64,000 nucleotides of DNA from Billgrantia campisalis (GTDB lineage: Bacteria > Pseudomonadota > Gammaproteobacteria > Pseudomonadales > Halomonadaceae), in assembly GCF_022341425.1 (NCBI RefSeq), contig NZ_JABFUC010000010.1:110837-174836 (forward strand). Direction: 5' to 3'. A model generated the notes under the pieces. The model made no database searches and had not been told where the DNA came from. It saw only the letters and a list, made by a program, of their open reading frames with translations. How positions within the stretch are numbered: the stretch's first letter is position 1; each line of letters opens with the position of its first letter. This document shows positions 46,201 through 57,441 of the stretch, in pieces. The translations under genes and the position numbers were made by a program.

Positions 46201-46402
46201 CCTCGCCGTGCCTGGGGTAGAGCACCGCCTGGGGCAGGCGCTGGTAGATGGAGTTGTCGGTGGCCAGCACCGTGCGGTCGGCGTAGTCCGGGGCGATCTC
46301 GCCCTCGAAGCCGGCGGCCTTGAGCGCCTCGAGAAAGCGCAGGTAAGGAGCGGCAAGCCCGGGGGCGGAGCCAACGTCGGTAGTGTCCAGTCGTGCGATC
46401 AT
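43205..46402 (-). CDS. ydiJ: FAD-binding and Fe-S D-2-hydroxyacid dehydrogenase (YdiJ type)
   Basis: 1,065 residues. An N-terminal FAD-binding PCMH domain (APRGGGTGTNGQSL, ATIGGMISTDASGQGSCEYGKTRDHV), the FAD-oxidase C-terminal domain, then a 4Fe-4S site CLACKSCAGQCPVKVN and a CCG domain (STGCCGMSGTYG, SHCTETTN). YdiJ oxidises D-2-hydroxyglutarate or a similar hydroxyacid; the exact substrate is an inference. An extra Asp-Gly-rich stretch (SADSDGDGDGEAGTATATR) near residue 350 lengthens it over the usual 1,010-1,020. Confidence 0.92.
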   Translation of the reverse strand: MIARLDTTDVGSAPGLAAPYLRFLEALKAAGFEGEIAPDYADRTVLATDNSIYQRLPQAVLYPRHGEDLARIARLAADEEHRQVALAPRGGGTGTNGQSLTDGLVVDVSRHMNQILEIDVENRRVRVQAGVVKDQLNAALKPFGLFFAPDLSTSNRATIGGMISTDASGQGSCEYGKTRDHVLELETLLLGGERLVSRPVEEAELATLCARDDIIGRAYRTAREIIDTQAEQIRAIFPPLNRCLTGYDLAHLRDAHGRLDINSLLCGAEGSLGFLDEAVLNVLPIPKHSTLVNVRYAGFMDALRDAKALMASSAKPTSIETVDDKVLWLAMEDFVWDSVAEFFPSADSDGDGDGEAGTATATRQAAAIRGINLIEFNDDDPDRLSERVAAFCRHLEADATVERLGYTLAEGRAQIQKVYAMRKRAVGLLGNAKGEKRPIPFVEDTAVPPEHLADFISEFRAALDARGLAYGMFGHVDAGVLHVRPAIDMKDPAQERLIREVSDEVAALTHKYHGLLWGEHGKGLRSEYAPKFFGALYPSLQRVKAAFDPHNQLNPGKIATPHADGASGPGRSEESIKLIDPGLSTIDGVPTRGQYDRTIDERAWQAHAATVYCNGNGACYNYDPDDAMCPSWKATRDRIHSPKGRASLIREWLRLQGAAGVDLVEESRKKKAEGAWGFVRDLPKRTLNTLRRRRQADFSHAVYDAMAGCLACKSCAGQCPVKVNVPDSRAQFLEVYHGRYLRPLRDYLIGGTEFMMPALARIAPLYNAALGHRLVDRLLAGPIGLVDSPKLSRARLTKQLEAWGVAEATPTSLGLLSEAQKARSVVIVQDAFTSHFEAELVLDIVELLARLDVKVFVAPYSPNGKPLHVQGFLGAFERTAEKQAKRLRALDEFGVPLVGIDPAMTLTYRQEYVKALGADAVPEVLMLQEWLVTLARRLVPAGLDLAGAGIEDPGYRLLSHCTETTNAPGSPKAWQQLFAAFGLELELLSTGCCGMSGTYGHEARNRATSQTVYAQSWQPRVEDTANAGRLLATGYSCRSQVKRFSDTALPHPLQGLLAVLRRVSW

Positions 46403-46482
46403 GGTGGTTTCTTGAGTCGTTTGACGCTGCCCGGCGAGGCGGGCCGGCGGGGAATACCCGCTACTTTATCGTGTCTGGGTAG

Positions 46483-48027
<1,545 letters not shown>

Positions 48028-48043
48028 GGCCCTTCGGGCAGCT

Positions 48044-48092
48044 ACCAGGAGCAAGTTTCAAGGAAGCCCCCTTGGCTTGCTCCTGGTGTTTT
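48044..48092 (+). terminator. intrinsic terminator of serS
   Basis: A 12-bp stem ACCAGGAGCAAG / CTTGCTCCTGGT with a 20-base loop holding a minor AAGG/CCTT stem, followed by GTTTTC. Placed 16 bases after the serS stop, directly before the second heptamer array. Confidence 0.85.
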
Positions 48093-48105
48093 CAAGGCAT
48101 CCTGG

Positions 48106-48226
48106 CTCGCACCTCGCACCTCGCACCTCGCACCTCGCACCTCGCACCTCGCACCTCGCACCTCGCACCTCGCACCTCGCACCTCGCACCTCGCACCTCG
48201 CACCTCGCACCTCGTACCTCGCACCT
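48106..48226. repeat. heptanucleotide tandem array 2 (CTCGCAC)n
   Basis: Seventeen copies of the same 7-bp unit as array 1; sixteen perfect, and one (48211-48217) reads CTCGTAC. It lies between the convergent genes serS and the SIMPL gene; its last two bases overlap the stop codon of the latter (48225-48227). Open in all frames for the reason given for array 1. Confidence 0.97.
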
Positions 48227-49004
48227 ATTCATCAATCTCCCAGCTGACGCTGACCCCGGCCTCGATGGAGAGGGTGCCGGGGCGGTACTCCACCTGGGGC
48301 GCGCTCTCCCGGGCATCGGCGCTCATCGCCATCATGCGCGGCTGGAACACCGGCGAGCGGGTCTCGCTCACGCTGAGCACCGGACCCAGCGAGACGCCCA
48401 GCGTGCCCGCCATCAGCTCGGCCTTGTGGCGCGCCTTCTCCAACGCCTTGACCAGCGCCTCGTCGGTGGCCGCCTCGCGGTCGGCGAGGTCGTAGGCCAC
48501 GCCGTCCAAGGCGTTGACCCCGGCCGTGGTCAGGGCGTCGAGCAGCACCGGCAGCTGCTCCAGATCATTCACCTTGATCTCGAAGGGGCGCTCCAGCCGG
48601 GTGCGCACCATCGGCTCGCGCTCGCCGCGGTCGTCCCGCGGGGCCGCCAGGTGTTCGAGCTGCACGTTGAGCGAGCCGGCCGTGATGGCGTCGCGCGCCA
48701 CGCCAGCCGCCTCCATGGCCTGGATCAGCTCGGAGGCACGGGTCTCCAGCCGGTCGCGGGCCTCGCGCAGGGCCTCGGGGTCGGTGGCGATGTCGTCCTG
48801 ACGGGCAATGGCGGGGGTGCGCTCCCACAGCCGGGCGCTGAGGGTGGCGCGGTCGGGCACCACCTCGAGCTGGGCCTCGGCCTGGACGTCGAGCCGCGAG
48901 CGGCTATCGCCGGCCAGCGCCGTCGAGGTGAGCAGCGGGGCGGTGATCAGCAGGGCGCCGAGCAGCAGCTGCCGGGGGCGAAAGGGTAGGGTAATAAGTG
49001 ACAT
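48225..49004 (-). CDS. SIMPL domain (DUF541) envelope protein
   Basis: 259 residues from the Met at 49002-49004, with AAGGAGG upstream. Signal peptide ends TSTALA. The mature part is the SIMPL/DUF541 domain: LDVQAEAQLEVVPDRATLSARLWE, IQAMEAAGVARDAITAGSLNV, ALEKARHKAELMAGTLGVSLGPVLSVSE and a C-terminal VEYRPGTLSIEAGVSVSWEI. Periplasmic protein of unclear role, linked elsewhere to stress. Divergent from the PerM gene. Confidence 0.9.
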   Translation of the reverse strand: MSLITLPFRPRQLLLGALLITAPLLTSTALAGDSRSRLDVQAEAQLEVVPDRATLSARLWERTPAIARQDDIATDPEALREARDRLETRASELIQAMEAAGVARDAITAGSLNVQLEHLAAPRDDRGEREPMVRTRLERPFEIKVNDLEQLPVLLDALTTAGVNALDGVAYDLADREAATDEALVKALEKARHKAELMAGTLGVSLGPVLSVSETRSPVFQPRMMAMSADARESAPQVEYRPGTLSIEAGVSVSWEIDE

Positions 49005-49204
49005 GGGGCCTCCTTGCTCTAAGCGCGACGCGGGTGGATAGGTGGGGTCAGGGGCGTCGCGTGCTGTTTGGAAGCGCGGCGCGGCCCCGGGTTCCTTCGC
49101 CTGACGGATGTCCACGCTTTCTGCACCGTTGCCCGGCCGTGGCGTTTGTCTCTTGCCGCCGCAGTCGGCATGATGAGAGAGCCCACGACCGAAGGGATCT
49201 TGGC

Positions 49205-50317
49205 ATGCCCGAGAGCAATCACGAGCAGGCGCGCAGCATACCGCTGAACCTGACGCTGGCGCTGGCCGCCCTGGTGGTGATCATTGCCGGCCTCAAGGCG
49301 GGCGCCAGCCTGGTGGTGCCGCTGCTGCTGGCGGTGTTCATCGCGGTGGTGTGCACCGCGCCGGTACAGTGGCTCAACCGCCTGGGGCTGAGCCTGCGCC
49401 TGGCGGTGTGGCTGACCCTGGTGGTGATCGGTGCGATCCTGCTGCTGCTGGCCTTGCTGCTGGTCAACAGCTTCGGCACCTTCGTCGAAGCCCTGCCCGG
49501 CATCGAGGAGCGACTCAACGACCTCTACCTCGATCTGCTGCAGAAGCTGGCCGGCCTGGGGCTGGCCATCGACACCGGCCGGGTCGCCGAGATGCTGGAT
49601 ATCGAGGTGGTACAGACCTGGGTGCCGAAGGTGATCGGCGAGCTGGGCAATCTGGTGATGCAGTCGGTGATCGTGGGGCTGCTGGTGGTGTTCATGCTCT
49701 TCGAGACGCTGAACATCCGCGACAAGCTCACCCGCGTACTGGCCAACCCGGCGCCCAGCCTGCGCCGCTTCAACGAGTTCAGCCGCACGCTCAAGCGCTA
49801 TCTGGCGGTGAAGACGCTGATCAGCCTGGTGACCGGGCTGCTGGTGTGGGTCGCCTGTCGGCTGGTCGGCGTAGACTTTCCGCTGCTGTGGGCGGTGCTC
49901 GCCTTCGCGCTCAACTTCATTCCCAATATCGGCTCGGCGATCGCGGCGATTCCGCCGGTGCTGCTGCTGCTGGTTTCCCAGGAGGGCGGCGTGCTGCAGG
50001 CGCTGGTGCTGGCCTCGGCCTACCTGGTGATCAATTTCGTGCTCGGTAACCTGGTGGAGCCCAAGGTCATGGGGCGGGCCCTGGGGCTCTCCACCCTGGT
50101 GGCCTTTCTTTCGCTGGTGGTGTGGGGCTGGGTGCTGGGAGTGGTGGGGATGCTGCTCTCGGTGGTGCTGACCATGACCCTGAAGATCGCCCTGGACAGC
50201 CACCCGCAGACCCGCTGGATCGCCCACCTGCTGGGGCCGGGGGAGCGGCTGATCGACGACGAGCCCACCGCCGAGAAGGCCGACCGGCCGCCGTCCGAGC
50301 GTGGAAGGCAGCCCTGA
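49205..50317 (+). CDS. AI-2E family transporter (PerM/YdiK type)
   Basis: 370 residues from the ATG at 49205. Seven to eight membrane segments; family signatures include ALNFIPNIGSAIAAIPPVLLLL and FVLGNLVEPKVMGRALGLSTLVAFLSLVVWGWVLGVVGMLLSV. Despite the name, few of these proteins are proven to export autoinducer; the substrate is open. A hydrophilic tail of about 25 residues ends the protein. Confidence 0.92.
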   Translation: MPESNHEQARSIPLNLTLALAALVVIIAGLKAGASLVVPLLLAVFIAVVCTAPVQWLNRLGLSLRLAVWLTLVVIGAILLLLALLLVNSFGTFVEALPGIEERLNDLYLDLLQKLAGLGLAIDTGRVAEMLDIEVVQTWVPKVIGELGNLVMQSVIVGLLVVFMLFETLNIRDKLTRVLANPAPSLRRFNEFSRTLKRYLAVKTLISLVTGLLVWVACRLVGVDFPLLWAVLAFALNFIPNIGSAIAAIPPVLLLLVSQEGGVLQALVLASAYLVINFVLGNLVEPKVMGRALGLSTLVAFLSLVVWGWVLGVVGMLLSVVLTMTLKIALDSHPQTRWIAHLLGPGERLIDDEPTAEKADRPPSERGRQP

Positions 50318-50340
50318 TTCGCTCCAGCGCCTCTTTCATA

Positions 50341-50378
50341 ACGCAATCGCCCCGGCCAAAAGGCCGGGGCGATTGCGT
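50341..50378. terminator. bidirectional terminator between the PerM gene and trxA
   Basis: Perfect 17-bp stem ACGCAATCGCCCCGGCC / GGCCGGGGCGATTGCGT with loop AAAA between convergent genes. Confidence 0.85.
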
Positions 50379-50402
50379 CAGGGTAGACAGGGGGAGGGGT
50401 GA

Positions 50403-50726
50403 TCAGCCGTTCTGATCGATGAACTGCGCCAGCTGCGACTTGGACTGGGCGCCCACCAGGGAGGCGACCTTGGTGCCCGACTTGAACAGCATGACGGTGG
50501 GGACGCCACGCACGCCTTGCTCGGCGGCGATTTCCGGCGCGTCGTCAACGTTGATGCTGACGACCTTGAGGTTGCCGGAACGCTCTTCGGCGACCTCGTC
50601 GATGACCGGGGCCATCACCTTGCAGGGGCCGCACCACGGGGCCCAGAATTTCAGCAGCACGGGCTTGTCTGCCTTGAGGACTTCCTGCTCGAAGTTGGCA
50701 TTGGTGACATCGACGTTATTGGCCAT
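50403..50726 (-). CDS. trxA: thioredoxin 1
   Basis: 107 residues, the standard size. Active site WCGPC in KFWAPWCGPCKVMAPVIDEVA; cis-proline segment RGVPTVMLF. General disulfide reductant; can also supply electrons to the CysH reductase encoded at 52 kb. Confidence 0.97.
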   Translation of the reverse strand: MANNVDVTNANFEQEVLKADKPVLLKFWAPWCGPCKVMAPVIDEVAEERSGNLKVVSINVDDAPEIAAEQGVRGVPTVMLFKSGTKVASLVGAQSKSQLAQFIDQNG

Positions 50727-50943
50727 GTGATTCTCCAGTTGCGTTGCGCTGCATCGAGCGAAAGATTCGGCGTGGCGTCCACGCCCGGTCGGCAGATGGT
50801 AGCGGTCGGCCGGGTTGCTGGCAAATGCGTCCTGTCCATGGCCCCCATAGTGGAGGGTGAGGCGGCGGCGGGGCAGGACGGGTCTCCCCAGGCGTCTTTA
50901 ATATGCTATAAAGTAATCATATGATGTGCAGTTATTTCAATAA

Positions 50944-51984
<1,041 letters not shown>

Positions 51985-52025
51985 CCGACTTTTCAGACAG
52001 AGCCCAGGCCCTGTCCGCCCCTTGG

Positions 52026-52065
52026 AAACGCCGAAGGCGCCGCGATTGCGGCGCCTTCGGCGTTT
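52026..52065. terminator. bidirectional terminator between cysB and cysH
   Basis: Perfect 18-bp stem AAACGCCGAAGGCGCCGC / GCGGCGCCTTCGGCGTTT with loop GATT, ending in TTT on the plus strand and AAA/TTT on the minus. Lies between convergent genes. Confidence 0.88.
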
Positions 52066-52095
52066 CAGGCGTTGCAAGAAAGCTGCCTGGCTCGG

Positions 52096-52824
52096 TTAGC
52101 GGCCCAGGTTGGTGCTATGCAGGCCGCACTCCTTGCCGCCCTGGTCTTCCCACCACCAGCGGCCTTCGCGCTCGTGCTGATGGGGCAGGATGGGGCGGGT
52201 GCAGGGCTCGCAACCGATGCTGACGAAGCCGCGCTCGTGCAGCGGGTTGTAGGGCACGTCGAACATGCGAATGTAGGTCCAGACGTCCTCGCTGGACCAG
52301 TGGGTCAGCGGGTTGATCTTGTAGAGCGGGCTCGCCTCACTGCCGAAGGCGGTGTCGTGCTCGGCGATCTGCAGGCTGGAGCGGGTGCCGGGGCTCTGGT
52401 CCCGGCGCTGGCCGGTGACCCACACCGGCAGCCCCGTCAGCCGCTTGCGCAGCGGCGCCACCTTGCGGATGCCGCAGCACTCCTGGTGGCCGTCGCGGTA
52501 GAAGCTGAACAGCCCCTTCTCGCGGACCATGGCCTGCACGGCGTCGGCGTCCGGCGAGCGGACGTCGATTTCGATGGCGTAGTGCTCGCGGACCCGCTCG
52601 ATAAAGGCGTAGGTCTCGGGGTGCAGGCGGCCGGTATCCAGGGCGAAGACCTGGACGGCTTCCTTGGGGGCCACCTTGAGGGCCAGGTCGATCAGCACCA
52701 CGTCCTCGGCGCCGGAGAAGGAGACCGTCAGCTCGCCGAAGGCCTGATAGGCGGCGCGCAGGATCTCCTTGGGGGTGTCCTGGTCATGCTCCAGGACGAA
52801 GCGATTGGGGTCGAAGTTCGACAT
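52096..52824 (-). CDS. cysH: adenylyl-sulfate/phosphoadenylyl-sulfate reductase
   Basis: 242 residues. N-terminal [15 protein letters not shown] (PP-loop), [11 protein letters not shown], and the catalytic Cys in KECGLH near the C terminus. Unlike the E. coli enzyme it has the four cluster cysteines, CC in [10 protein letters not shown] and CEPC in [10 protein letters not shown], so it is of the 4Fe-4S type that reduces APS directly, as in Pseudomonas. Releases sulfite for cysteine synthesis. Confidence 0.95.
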   Translation of the reverse strand: MSNFDPNRFVLEHDQDTPKEILRAAYQAFGELTVSFSGAEDVVLIDLALKVAPKEAVQVFALDTGRLHPETYAFIERVREHYAIEIDVRSPDADAVQAMVREKGLFSFYRDGHQECCGIRKVAPLRKRLTGLPVWVTGQRRDQSPGTRSSLQIAEHDTAFGSEASPLYKINPLTHWSSEDVWTYIRMFDVPYNPLHERGFVSIGCEPCTRPILPHQHEREGRWWWEDQGGKECGLHSTNLGR

Positions 52825-52936
52825 CCTACCCTCCAGTACGGTCGATGGCCGTTACCCTAGCAAAGCCGGGGGGCGGGTCCCCAATACCGATTGGTTTGAC
52901 GCTTATATTCCATTATGTGCTTAGCGATGGTGATTC

Positions 52937-54295
52937 TTATTCCAATGCGCCCATGAGATGGCGGATCTTGTCCAGGGTCTCGGTGTACTCCGCGTCCACG
53001 TCGGAGTCCGCTACCAGGCCGCCGCCGCCCCACAGGTGCAGCCAGCCGGCATCGGCCACGGCGGTGCGGATGGCGATGGAAGTGTCCATGTGGCCGCGCA
53101 CGTCCACGTAGCCCAGGCTGCCGCAGTAGACGCTGCGCCGGCTCGGCTCCAGCTCGTCGATGATCTGCATGGCGCGCACCTTGGGGGCGCCGGTGATGGA
53201 GCCGCCGGGAAAGGCGGCCGCCAGCAGGTCCAGCGGCCGTCGCCCGGCGGCCAGCTCGCCGCATACGATGCTCACCAGGTGGTGAACGTTGGCGTAGCTC
53301 TCCAGCCCGCACAGCTGGGGCACCCGCACGCTGCCGGGGCGACACACCCGGCCCAGGTCGTTGCGCAGCAGGTCGACGATCATCACGTTCTCGGCGCGGT
53401 CCTTGAGGCTCGCCTCGAGTGCCGCGGCCAGCCGGCGGTCCTCCTCGGGGCTGGCGCCGCGGGGGCGGGTGCCCTTGATGGGGCGGGTCTCCACCCGGCC
53501 GTCGCTGGCGCAGTGCAGGAAGCGCTCCGGCGACAGCGAGAGAATGGCCTGTTCGCCCCGTTCGGTGGGCCAGGCCAGATAGCCGGAGAAGGGGGTGGGG
53601 GTGGCGCGGCGCAGCCGGCGGTAGGCGTCCCAGAGGTCGCCGGTGAAGGGGGCGCTGAAGCGCTGGGCCAGGTTGATCTGGTAGCAGTCGCCGGCGTGGA
53701 TATAGGCCTGCACGGCATCGAAGCGCCGGGCGTAGCCCTGGCGGTCCTGTTCGCCGACGAAGGGCGCCTGCAGGCGGAAGGCGGGCCGTTCCCGGGGCGG
53801 CTCCGTCAGCCAGGCCGTGACCTGGCCCCGGCGCTCGGCGCTGGCCACCAGCCAGCTCTCGCCCGCCTGGTGGTCCTGGATCAGCGCCCAGTCGTAGAGG
53901 CCGAGCCGGCTGGCCGGCAGCGACACCACGGGGTGTGCCTGGCCGGCAACGGGCTCCAGGCAGCGGCCCAGGTCATACCCCCAGTAGCCGATCAGACCGC
54001 CGAGAAAGGGCAGCTCGCTGGCGGGTACCTCGAGGGAGAGGCTGTCCAGCAGCACCTGCTGGGCGGCGAAGGGAGCGAGCCCGGCGAGTCGCGGGTCGTC
54101 GTCGCTGATCCGGCCGCGGTCGTCGATGCTCAGGGTGCGCAGCGGGTCGCTCGACAGAATGTCGTAGCGACCGCCGGGGGCCACGGGGCGCCCGCTGTCC
54201 AGCAGCACGGCGCCCGGGCGGTGGCGCAGCGCCGCAAAGTAGCCCAGCGGGTCGGGGCGGTAGGGGAGCGGGGTAATCTCGAGTCTTGTAGTCAT
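52937..54295 (-). CDS. pabB: aminodeoxychorismate synthase component I
   Basis: 452 residues from the Met at 54293-54295 (MTTRLEIT). Folate pathway: chorismate to 4-amino-4-deoxychorismate. The diagnostic PIKGTRPRGASPEED (Lys in place of the Ala of TrpE) and FPGGSITGAPKVRAMQIIDELE are present, as is VDLLRNDLGRV. Amidotransferase partner is probably TrpG or an unlinked PabA. Confidence 0.95.
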   Translation of the reverse strand: MTTRLEITPLPYRPDPLGYFAALRHRPGAVLLDSGRPVAPGGRYDILSSDPLRTLSIDDRGRISDDDPRLAGLAPFAAQQVLLDSLSLEVPASELPFLGGLIGYWGYDLGRCLEPVAGQAHPVVSLPASRLGLYDWALIQDHQAGESWLVASAERRGQVTAWLTEPPRERPAFRLQAPFVGEQDRQGYARRFDAVQAYIHAGDCYQINLAQRFSAPFTGDLWDAYRRLRRATPTPFSGYLAWPTERGEQAILSLSPERFLHCASDGRVETRPIKGTRPRGASPEEDRRLAAALEASLKDRAENVMIVDLLRNDLGRVCRPGSVRVPQLCGLESYANVHHLVSIVCGELAAGRRPLDLLAAAFPGGSITGAPKVRAMQIIDELEPSRRSVYCGSLGYVDVRGHMDTSIAIRTAVADAGWLHLWGGGGLVADSDVDAEYTETLDKIRHLMGALE

Positions 54296-54396
54296 CGCCG
54301 GGGCCTTTCTGAACAGGCGCACCATTCTAGGGATCATGCCCGACTTTGTCCTATCCGCTGGCGACCTCCTGCGTTTTCCCTGTCAACGCTGGGCTA

Positions 54397-54524
54397 TTGT
54401 CGACAGCAAACCCCGGCGGTGTAGAGTTGTCTACAACCAAAGGCGTAGCATATCGGCCTTGTCGCCCGGTTGACCGATGACAAGGCAGTGTCTAAAGTTC
54501 TCTCATCATTTAATTGTCGACAAT
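54397..54524. promoter_or_regulatory. three TTGTCNACAA operators upstream of the GntR gene
   Basis: TTGTCGACAG at 54397-54406, TTGTCTACAA at 54427-54436 and the perfect palindrome ATTGTCGACAAT at 54513-54524. The first two are 30 bases apart (about three helical turns). Their form matches operators of the FadR-type GntR family. The third ends 4 bases before the regulator ATG, so autoregulation is likely, and control of prpBC-acnD-prpF downstream is plausible. Confidence 0.75.
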
Positions 54525-54528
54525 CGCC

Positions 54529-55248
54529 ATGAACTCAGTCGCACCAGAACAGAACACGCCGGAAGTTCGTACCCTGGCCGAGCGGGTCTTCCACGAGCTT
54601 CAGGATGCCATCGTCCGCGGGGAGCTGGCGCCAGGCAGCAAGATCACCGAGCCGGGGCTTTCCAAGACCTATGGCATCTCCCGGGGTCCCCTGCGTGAGG
54701 CCATGCGCCGGTTGGAGGCCCATCGCCTGATCGAGCGGGTGCCCCATGTGGGGGCCCGGGTGGTCAAGCTCTCGGTGAAGGAGCTGCTCGAGCTGTTCGA
54801 CGTGCGCGAGGCATTGGAGAGCATGGCCGCGCGGCTGGCCGCCGAACACATGACCGCCGAGGAGATCGCCGGGCTGCGCGAGGTGCTGGCGGTCCACGAG
54901 CGCCAGGCCGACCTGCGCAAGGGCGAGGCCTACTATCAGCGCGAGGGCGACCTGGACTTTCACTACCGAATCGTCCAGGGCAGCCATAACCGCATGCTGA
55001 TGACGATGCTCTGTGACGACCTCTACTACTTGGTGCGCCTCTATCGCACCCAGTTCAGCGCCAGCGGCTCGCGCCCCCAGCGGGCCTTCGTCGAGCACCA
55101 CCGCATCGTCGATGCCATCGAGGCCGGCGACGCCGAGCTGGCCGAGCTGCTGATGCGCCGCCACGTCAGCGCCTCGCGGGCCAACGTCGTCGACCGCTAT
55201 GCCGCGACCCTTGCCCAGCACAAAGACCCCGCCGAGACCAGTTCATAA
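54529..55248 (+). CDS. FadR-type GntR regulator of the prp operon
   Basis: 239 residues from the ATG at 54529; a TTG at 54514 is in frame but lies within the operator. N-terminal winged helix ([52 protein letters not shown]) and C-terminal FCD domain with metal-site residues ([29 protein letters not shown]). Directly precedes prpB with a 34-base gap. Role as propionate-cycle regulator is inferred from position; the sigma54 activator PrpR of E. coli is a different type. Confidence 0.9.
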   Translation: MNSVAPEQNTPEVRTLAERVFHELQDAIVRGELAPGSKITEPGLSKTYGISRGPLREAMRRLEAHRLIERVPHVGARVVKLSVKELLELFDVREALESMAARLAAEHMTAEEIAGLREVLAVHERQADLRKGEAYYQREGDLDFHYRIVQGSHNRMLMTMLCDDLYYLVRLYRTQFSASGSRPQRAFVEHHRIVDAIEAGDAELAELLMRRHVSASRANVVDRYAATLAQHKDPAETSS

Positions 55249-55282
55249 GGCTGCCCGGTACAATCGCCACAGGAGAACCCAG

Positions 55283-56176
55283 ATGACCACTCAACCCACT
55301 CCCGGTGCACGCTTTCGCGCCGCCCTCGAGGCCAACCGGCCGCTGTCCATCGTCGGCACCATCAACGCCTATACCGCCATGATGGCCGAGCGCGTGGGCC
55401 ACCAGGCGATCTACCTCTCCGGCGGCGGCGTGGCCAACGCCTCTTTCGGCCTGCCGGACCTGGGCATGACCACCATGAACGACGTGGTTCAGGACGCCCA
55501 CCGCATCTGCGGCGCCACCGACCTGCCGCTGCTGGTGGACATCGACACCGGCTGGGGCGGTGCCTTCAACATCGCTCGCACCGTCAAGGAGATGCAGCGC
55601 GCTGGCGTGGCCGCGGTGCACCTGGAGGATCAGGTGGCCCAGAAGCGCTGCGGTCACCGTCCCAACAAGGCCATCGTCTCCCAGCAGGAGATGGTCGACC
55701 GGGTCAAGGCCGCCGCCGATGCGCGGATCGATCCGGATTTCTACCTGATCGCGCGTACCGACGCCTTCCAGAAGGACGGACTGGACGCCGCCATCGAGCG
55801 CGCCCAGGCCTGTATCGAGGCCGGTGCCGACGCCATCTTCGCCGAGGCGGTGCACACCCTGGATGACTACCGGGCCTTCTGCGAGCGGGTCGACGCGCCG
55901 ATCCTGGCCAACATCACCGAGTTCGGCGCCACCCCGCTGTTCTCCCAGCAGGAGCTGGGCGAGGTGGGGTGTCGCATGGTGCTCTATCCACTGTCGGCCT
56001 TCCGCGCCATGAACGCCGCGGCGCTCAAGGTCTACCAGAGCATCCACGACAACGGTCACCAGCGTGATGTGGTCGACATCATGCAGACCCGCGATGAGCT
56101 CTACGACTTCCTCAACTACCACAGCTTCGAGCAGAAGCTCGATGCGCTGTTCGCCGAGAAGGGCGCCGACGCCTGA
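55283..56176 (+). CDS. prpB: 2-methylisocitrate lyase
   Basis: 297 residues. Cleaves 2-methylisocitrate to pyruvate and succinate. Isocitrate lyase/PEP mutase fold with DIDTGWGG, the catalytic KRCGH ([10 protein letters not shown]) and [11 protein letters not shown]. The ATG at 55283 has AGGAGA upstream. First enzyme gene after the regulator. Confidence 0.97.
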   Translation: MTTQPTPGARFRAALEANRPLSIVGTINAYTAMMAERVGHQAIYLSGGGVANASFGLPDLGMTTMNDVVQDAHRICGATDLPLLVDIDTGWGGAFNIARTVKEMQRAGVAAVHLEDQVAQKRCGHRPNKAIVSQQEMVDRVKAAADARIDPDFYLIARTDAFQKDGLDAAIERAQACIEAGADAIFAEAVHTLDDYRAFCERVDAPILANITEFGATPLFSQQELGEVGCRMVLYPLSAFRAMNAAALKVYQSIHDNGHQRDVVDIMQTRDELYDFLNYHSFEQKLDALFAEKGADA

Positions 56177-56228
56177 ACACCGGCGCCGCCAGTGACGAAA
56201 AAAACATGACCGACCAGGAGACTTGACC

Positions 56229-57356
56229 ATGGCAGATAACCCCACCAGCAGCACCGGCCTGCGCGGCCAGAGTGCCGGCACCACCGCCCTGTGCACCGTT
56301 GGCAAGAGCGGCGCCGGCCTGACCTATCGCGGCTTCGATATCGCGGAGCTGGCCGAAAAGGCCAAGTTCGAGGAGGTCGCCTACCTGCTGCTCAAGGGCA
56401 AGCTGCCCAACCAGGCAGAGCTGGATGCCTACATCACCAAGCTCAAGGGCCTGCGCGGTCTGCCCCAGGCGCTCAAGACCGTGCTGGAGCAGATCCCCAA
56501 GGACGCCCACCCCATGGACGTGATGCGCACCGGCGCCTCCATGCTGGGCAACCTGGAGACCGAGCAGAGCTTCGATGAGCAGCAGGATGTCTCCGACCGC
56601 CTGTTGGCCGTGCTGCCTTCGATCATCTGCTACTGGTATCGCTTCAGCCACGACGGCGTGCGCATCGAGACCGAGACCGACGATGCCTCCATCGGCGGGC
56701 ACTTCCTGCACATGCTGCGCGGCGAGCCGGCCTCCGAGCTGCATGCTCGCGTCATGAACGTCTCGCTGATCCTCTACGCGGAGCACGAGTTCAACGCCTC
56801 GACCTTCACCGCGCGGGTCTGCGCCTCGACGCTTTCCGACATGCACTCCTGCGTGACCGGCGCCATCGGCTCGCTGCGCGGCCCGCTGCACGGCGGCGCC
56901 AACGAGGCGGCCATGGCGATGATCGAGAACTGGACCTCCGCCGACGAGGCCGAGCGCGAGATCATGGGCATGCTGGACCGCAAGGAGAAGATCATGGGCT
57001 TCGGCCACGCGATCTATCGCGAGTCCGACCCGCGCAACGCCATTATCAAGGAGTGGTCGAAGAAGCTGGCCGAGGACGTGGGCGACACCGTTCTCTATCC
57101 GGTCTCCGAGCGCGTCGAGGCGGTGATGTGGCGCGAGAAGAAGCTGTTCTGCAACGCCGACTTCTTCCATGCCAGCGCCTATCACTTCATGGACATTCCC
57201 ACCAAGCTGTTCACGCCGATCTTCGTCTGTTCGCGCGTCACCGGCTGGGCGGCCCATGTCTTCGAGCAGCGCGCCAACAACCGCATCATTCGTCCGAGCG
57301 CCGACTATGTCGGCCCCGAGCACAGCGAGTGGGTGCCGATCGAGCAGCGCGACTGA
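56229..57356 (+). CDS. prpC: 2-methylcitrate synthase
   Basis: 375 residues. Condenses propionyl-CoA with oxaloacetate. Citrate synthase fold with SLRGPLHGGANEAAM (catalytic His), GFGHAIYRESDPRN (second His) and the YRGFDIAELA start. Length is that of short, type II-like synthases. 52 bases after prpB with AGGAGACTT upstream. Confidence 0.96.
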   Translation: MADNPTSSTGLRGQSAGTTALCTVGKSGAGLTYRGFDIAELAEKAKFEEVAYLLLKGKLPNQAELDAYITKLKGLRGLPQALKTVLEQIPKDAHPMDVMRTGASMLGNLETEQSFDEQQDVSDRLLAVLPSIICYWYRFSHDGVRIETETDDASIGGHFLHMLRGEPASELHARVMNVSLILYAEHEFNASTFTARVCASTLSDMHSCVTGAIGSLRGPLHGGANEAAMAMIENWTSADEAEREIMGMLDRKEKIMGFGHAIYRESDPRNAIIKEWSKKLAEDVGDTVLYPVSERVEAVMWREKKLFCNADFFHASAYHFMDIPTKLFTPIFVCSRVTGWAAHVFEQRANNRIIRPSADYVGPEHSEWVPIEQRD

Positions 57357-57441
57357 TCGATCGCCGCCATCCGGACGGTCCCGCGGGGCCGTCCGGCCTC
57401 ACACATCCTCGCCCCGACGCCTGCAAGAGACCCCTCACGCC

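Noticed and set aside
57169..57441. Upstream extension of acnD
   Set aside because: It overlaps prpC in another frame and lacks AcnD similarity; MNTDYRKPLPGT at 57442 is the family start.
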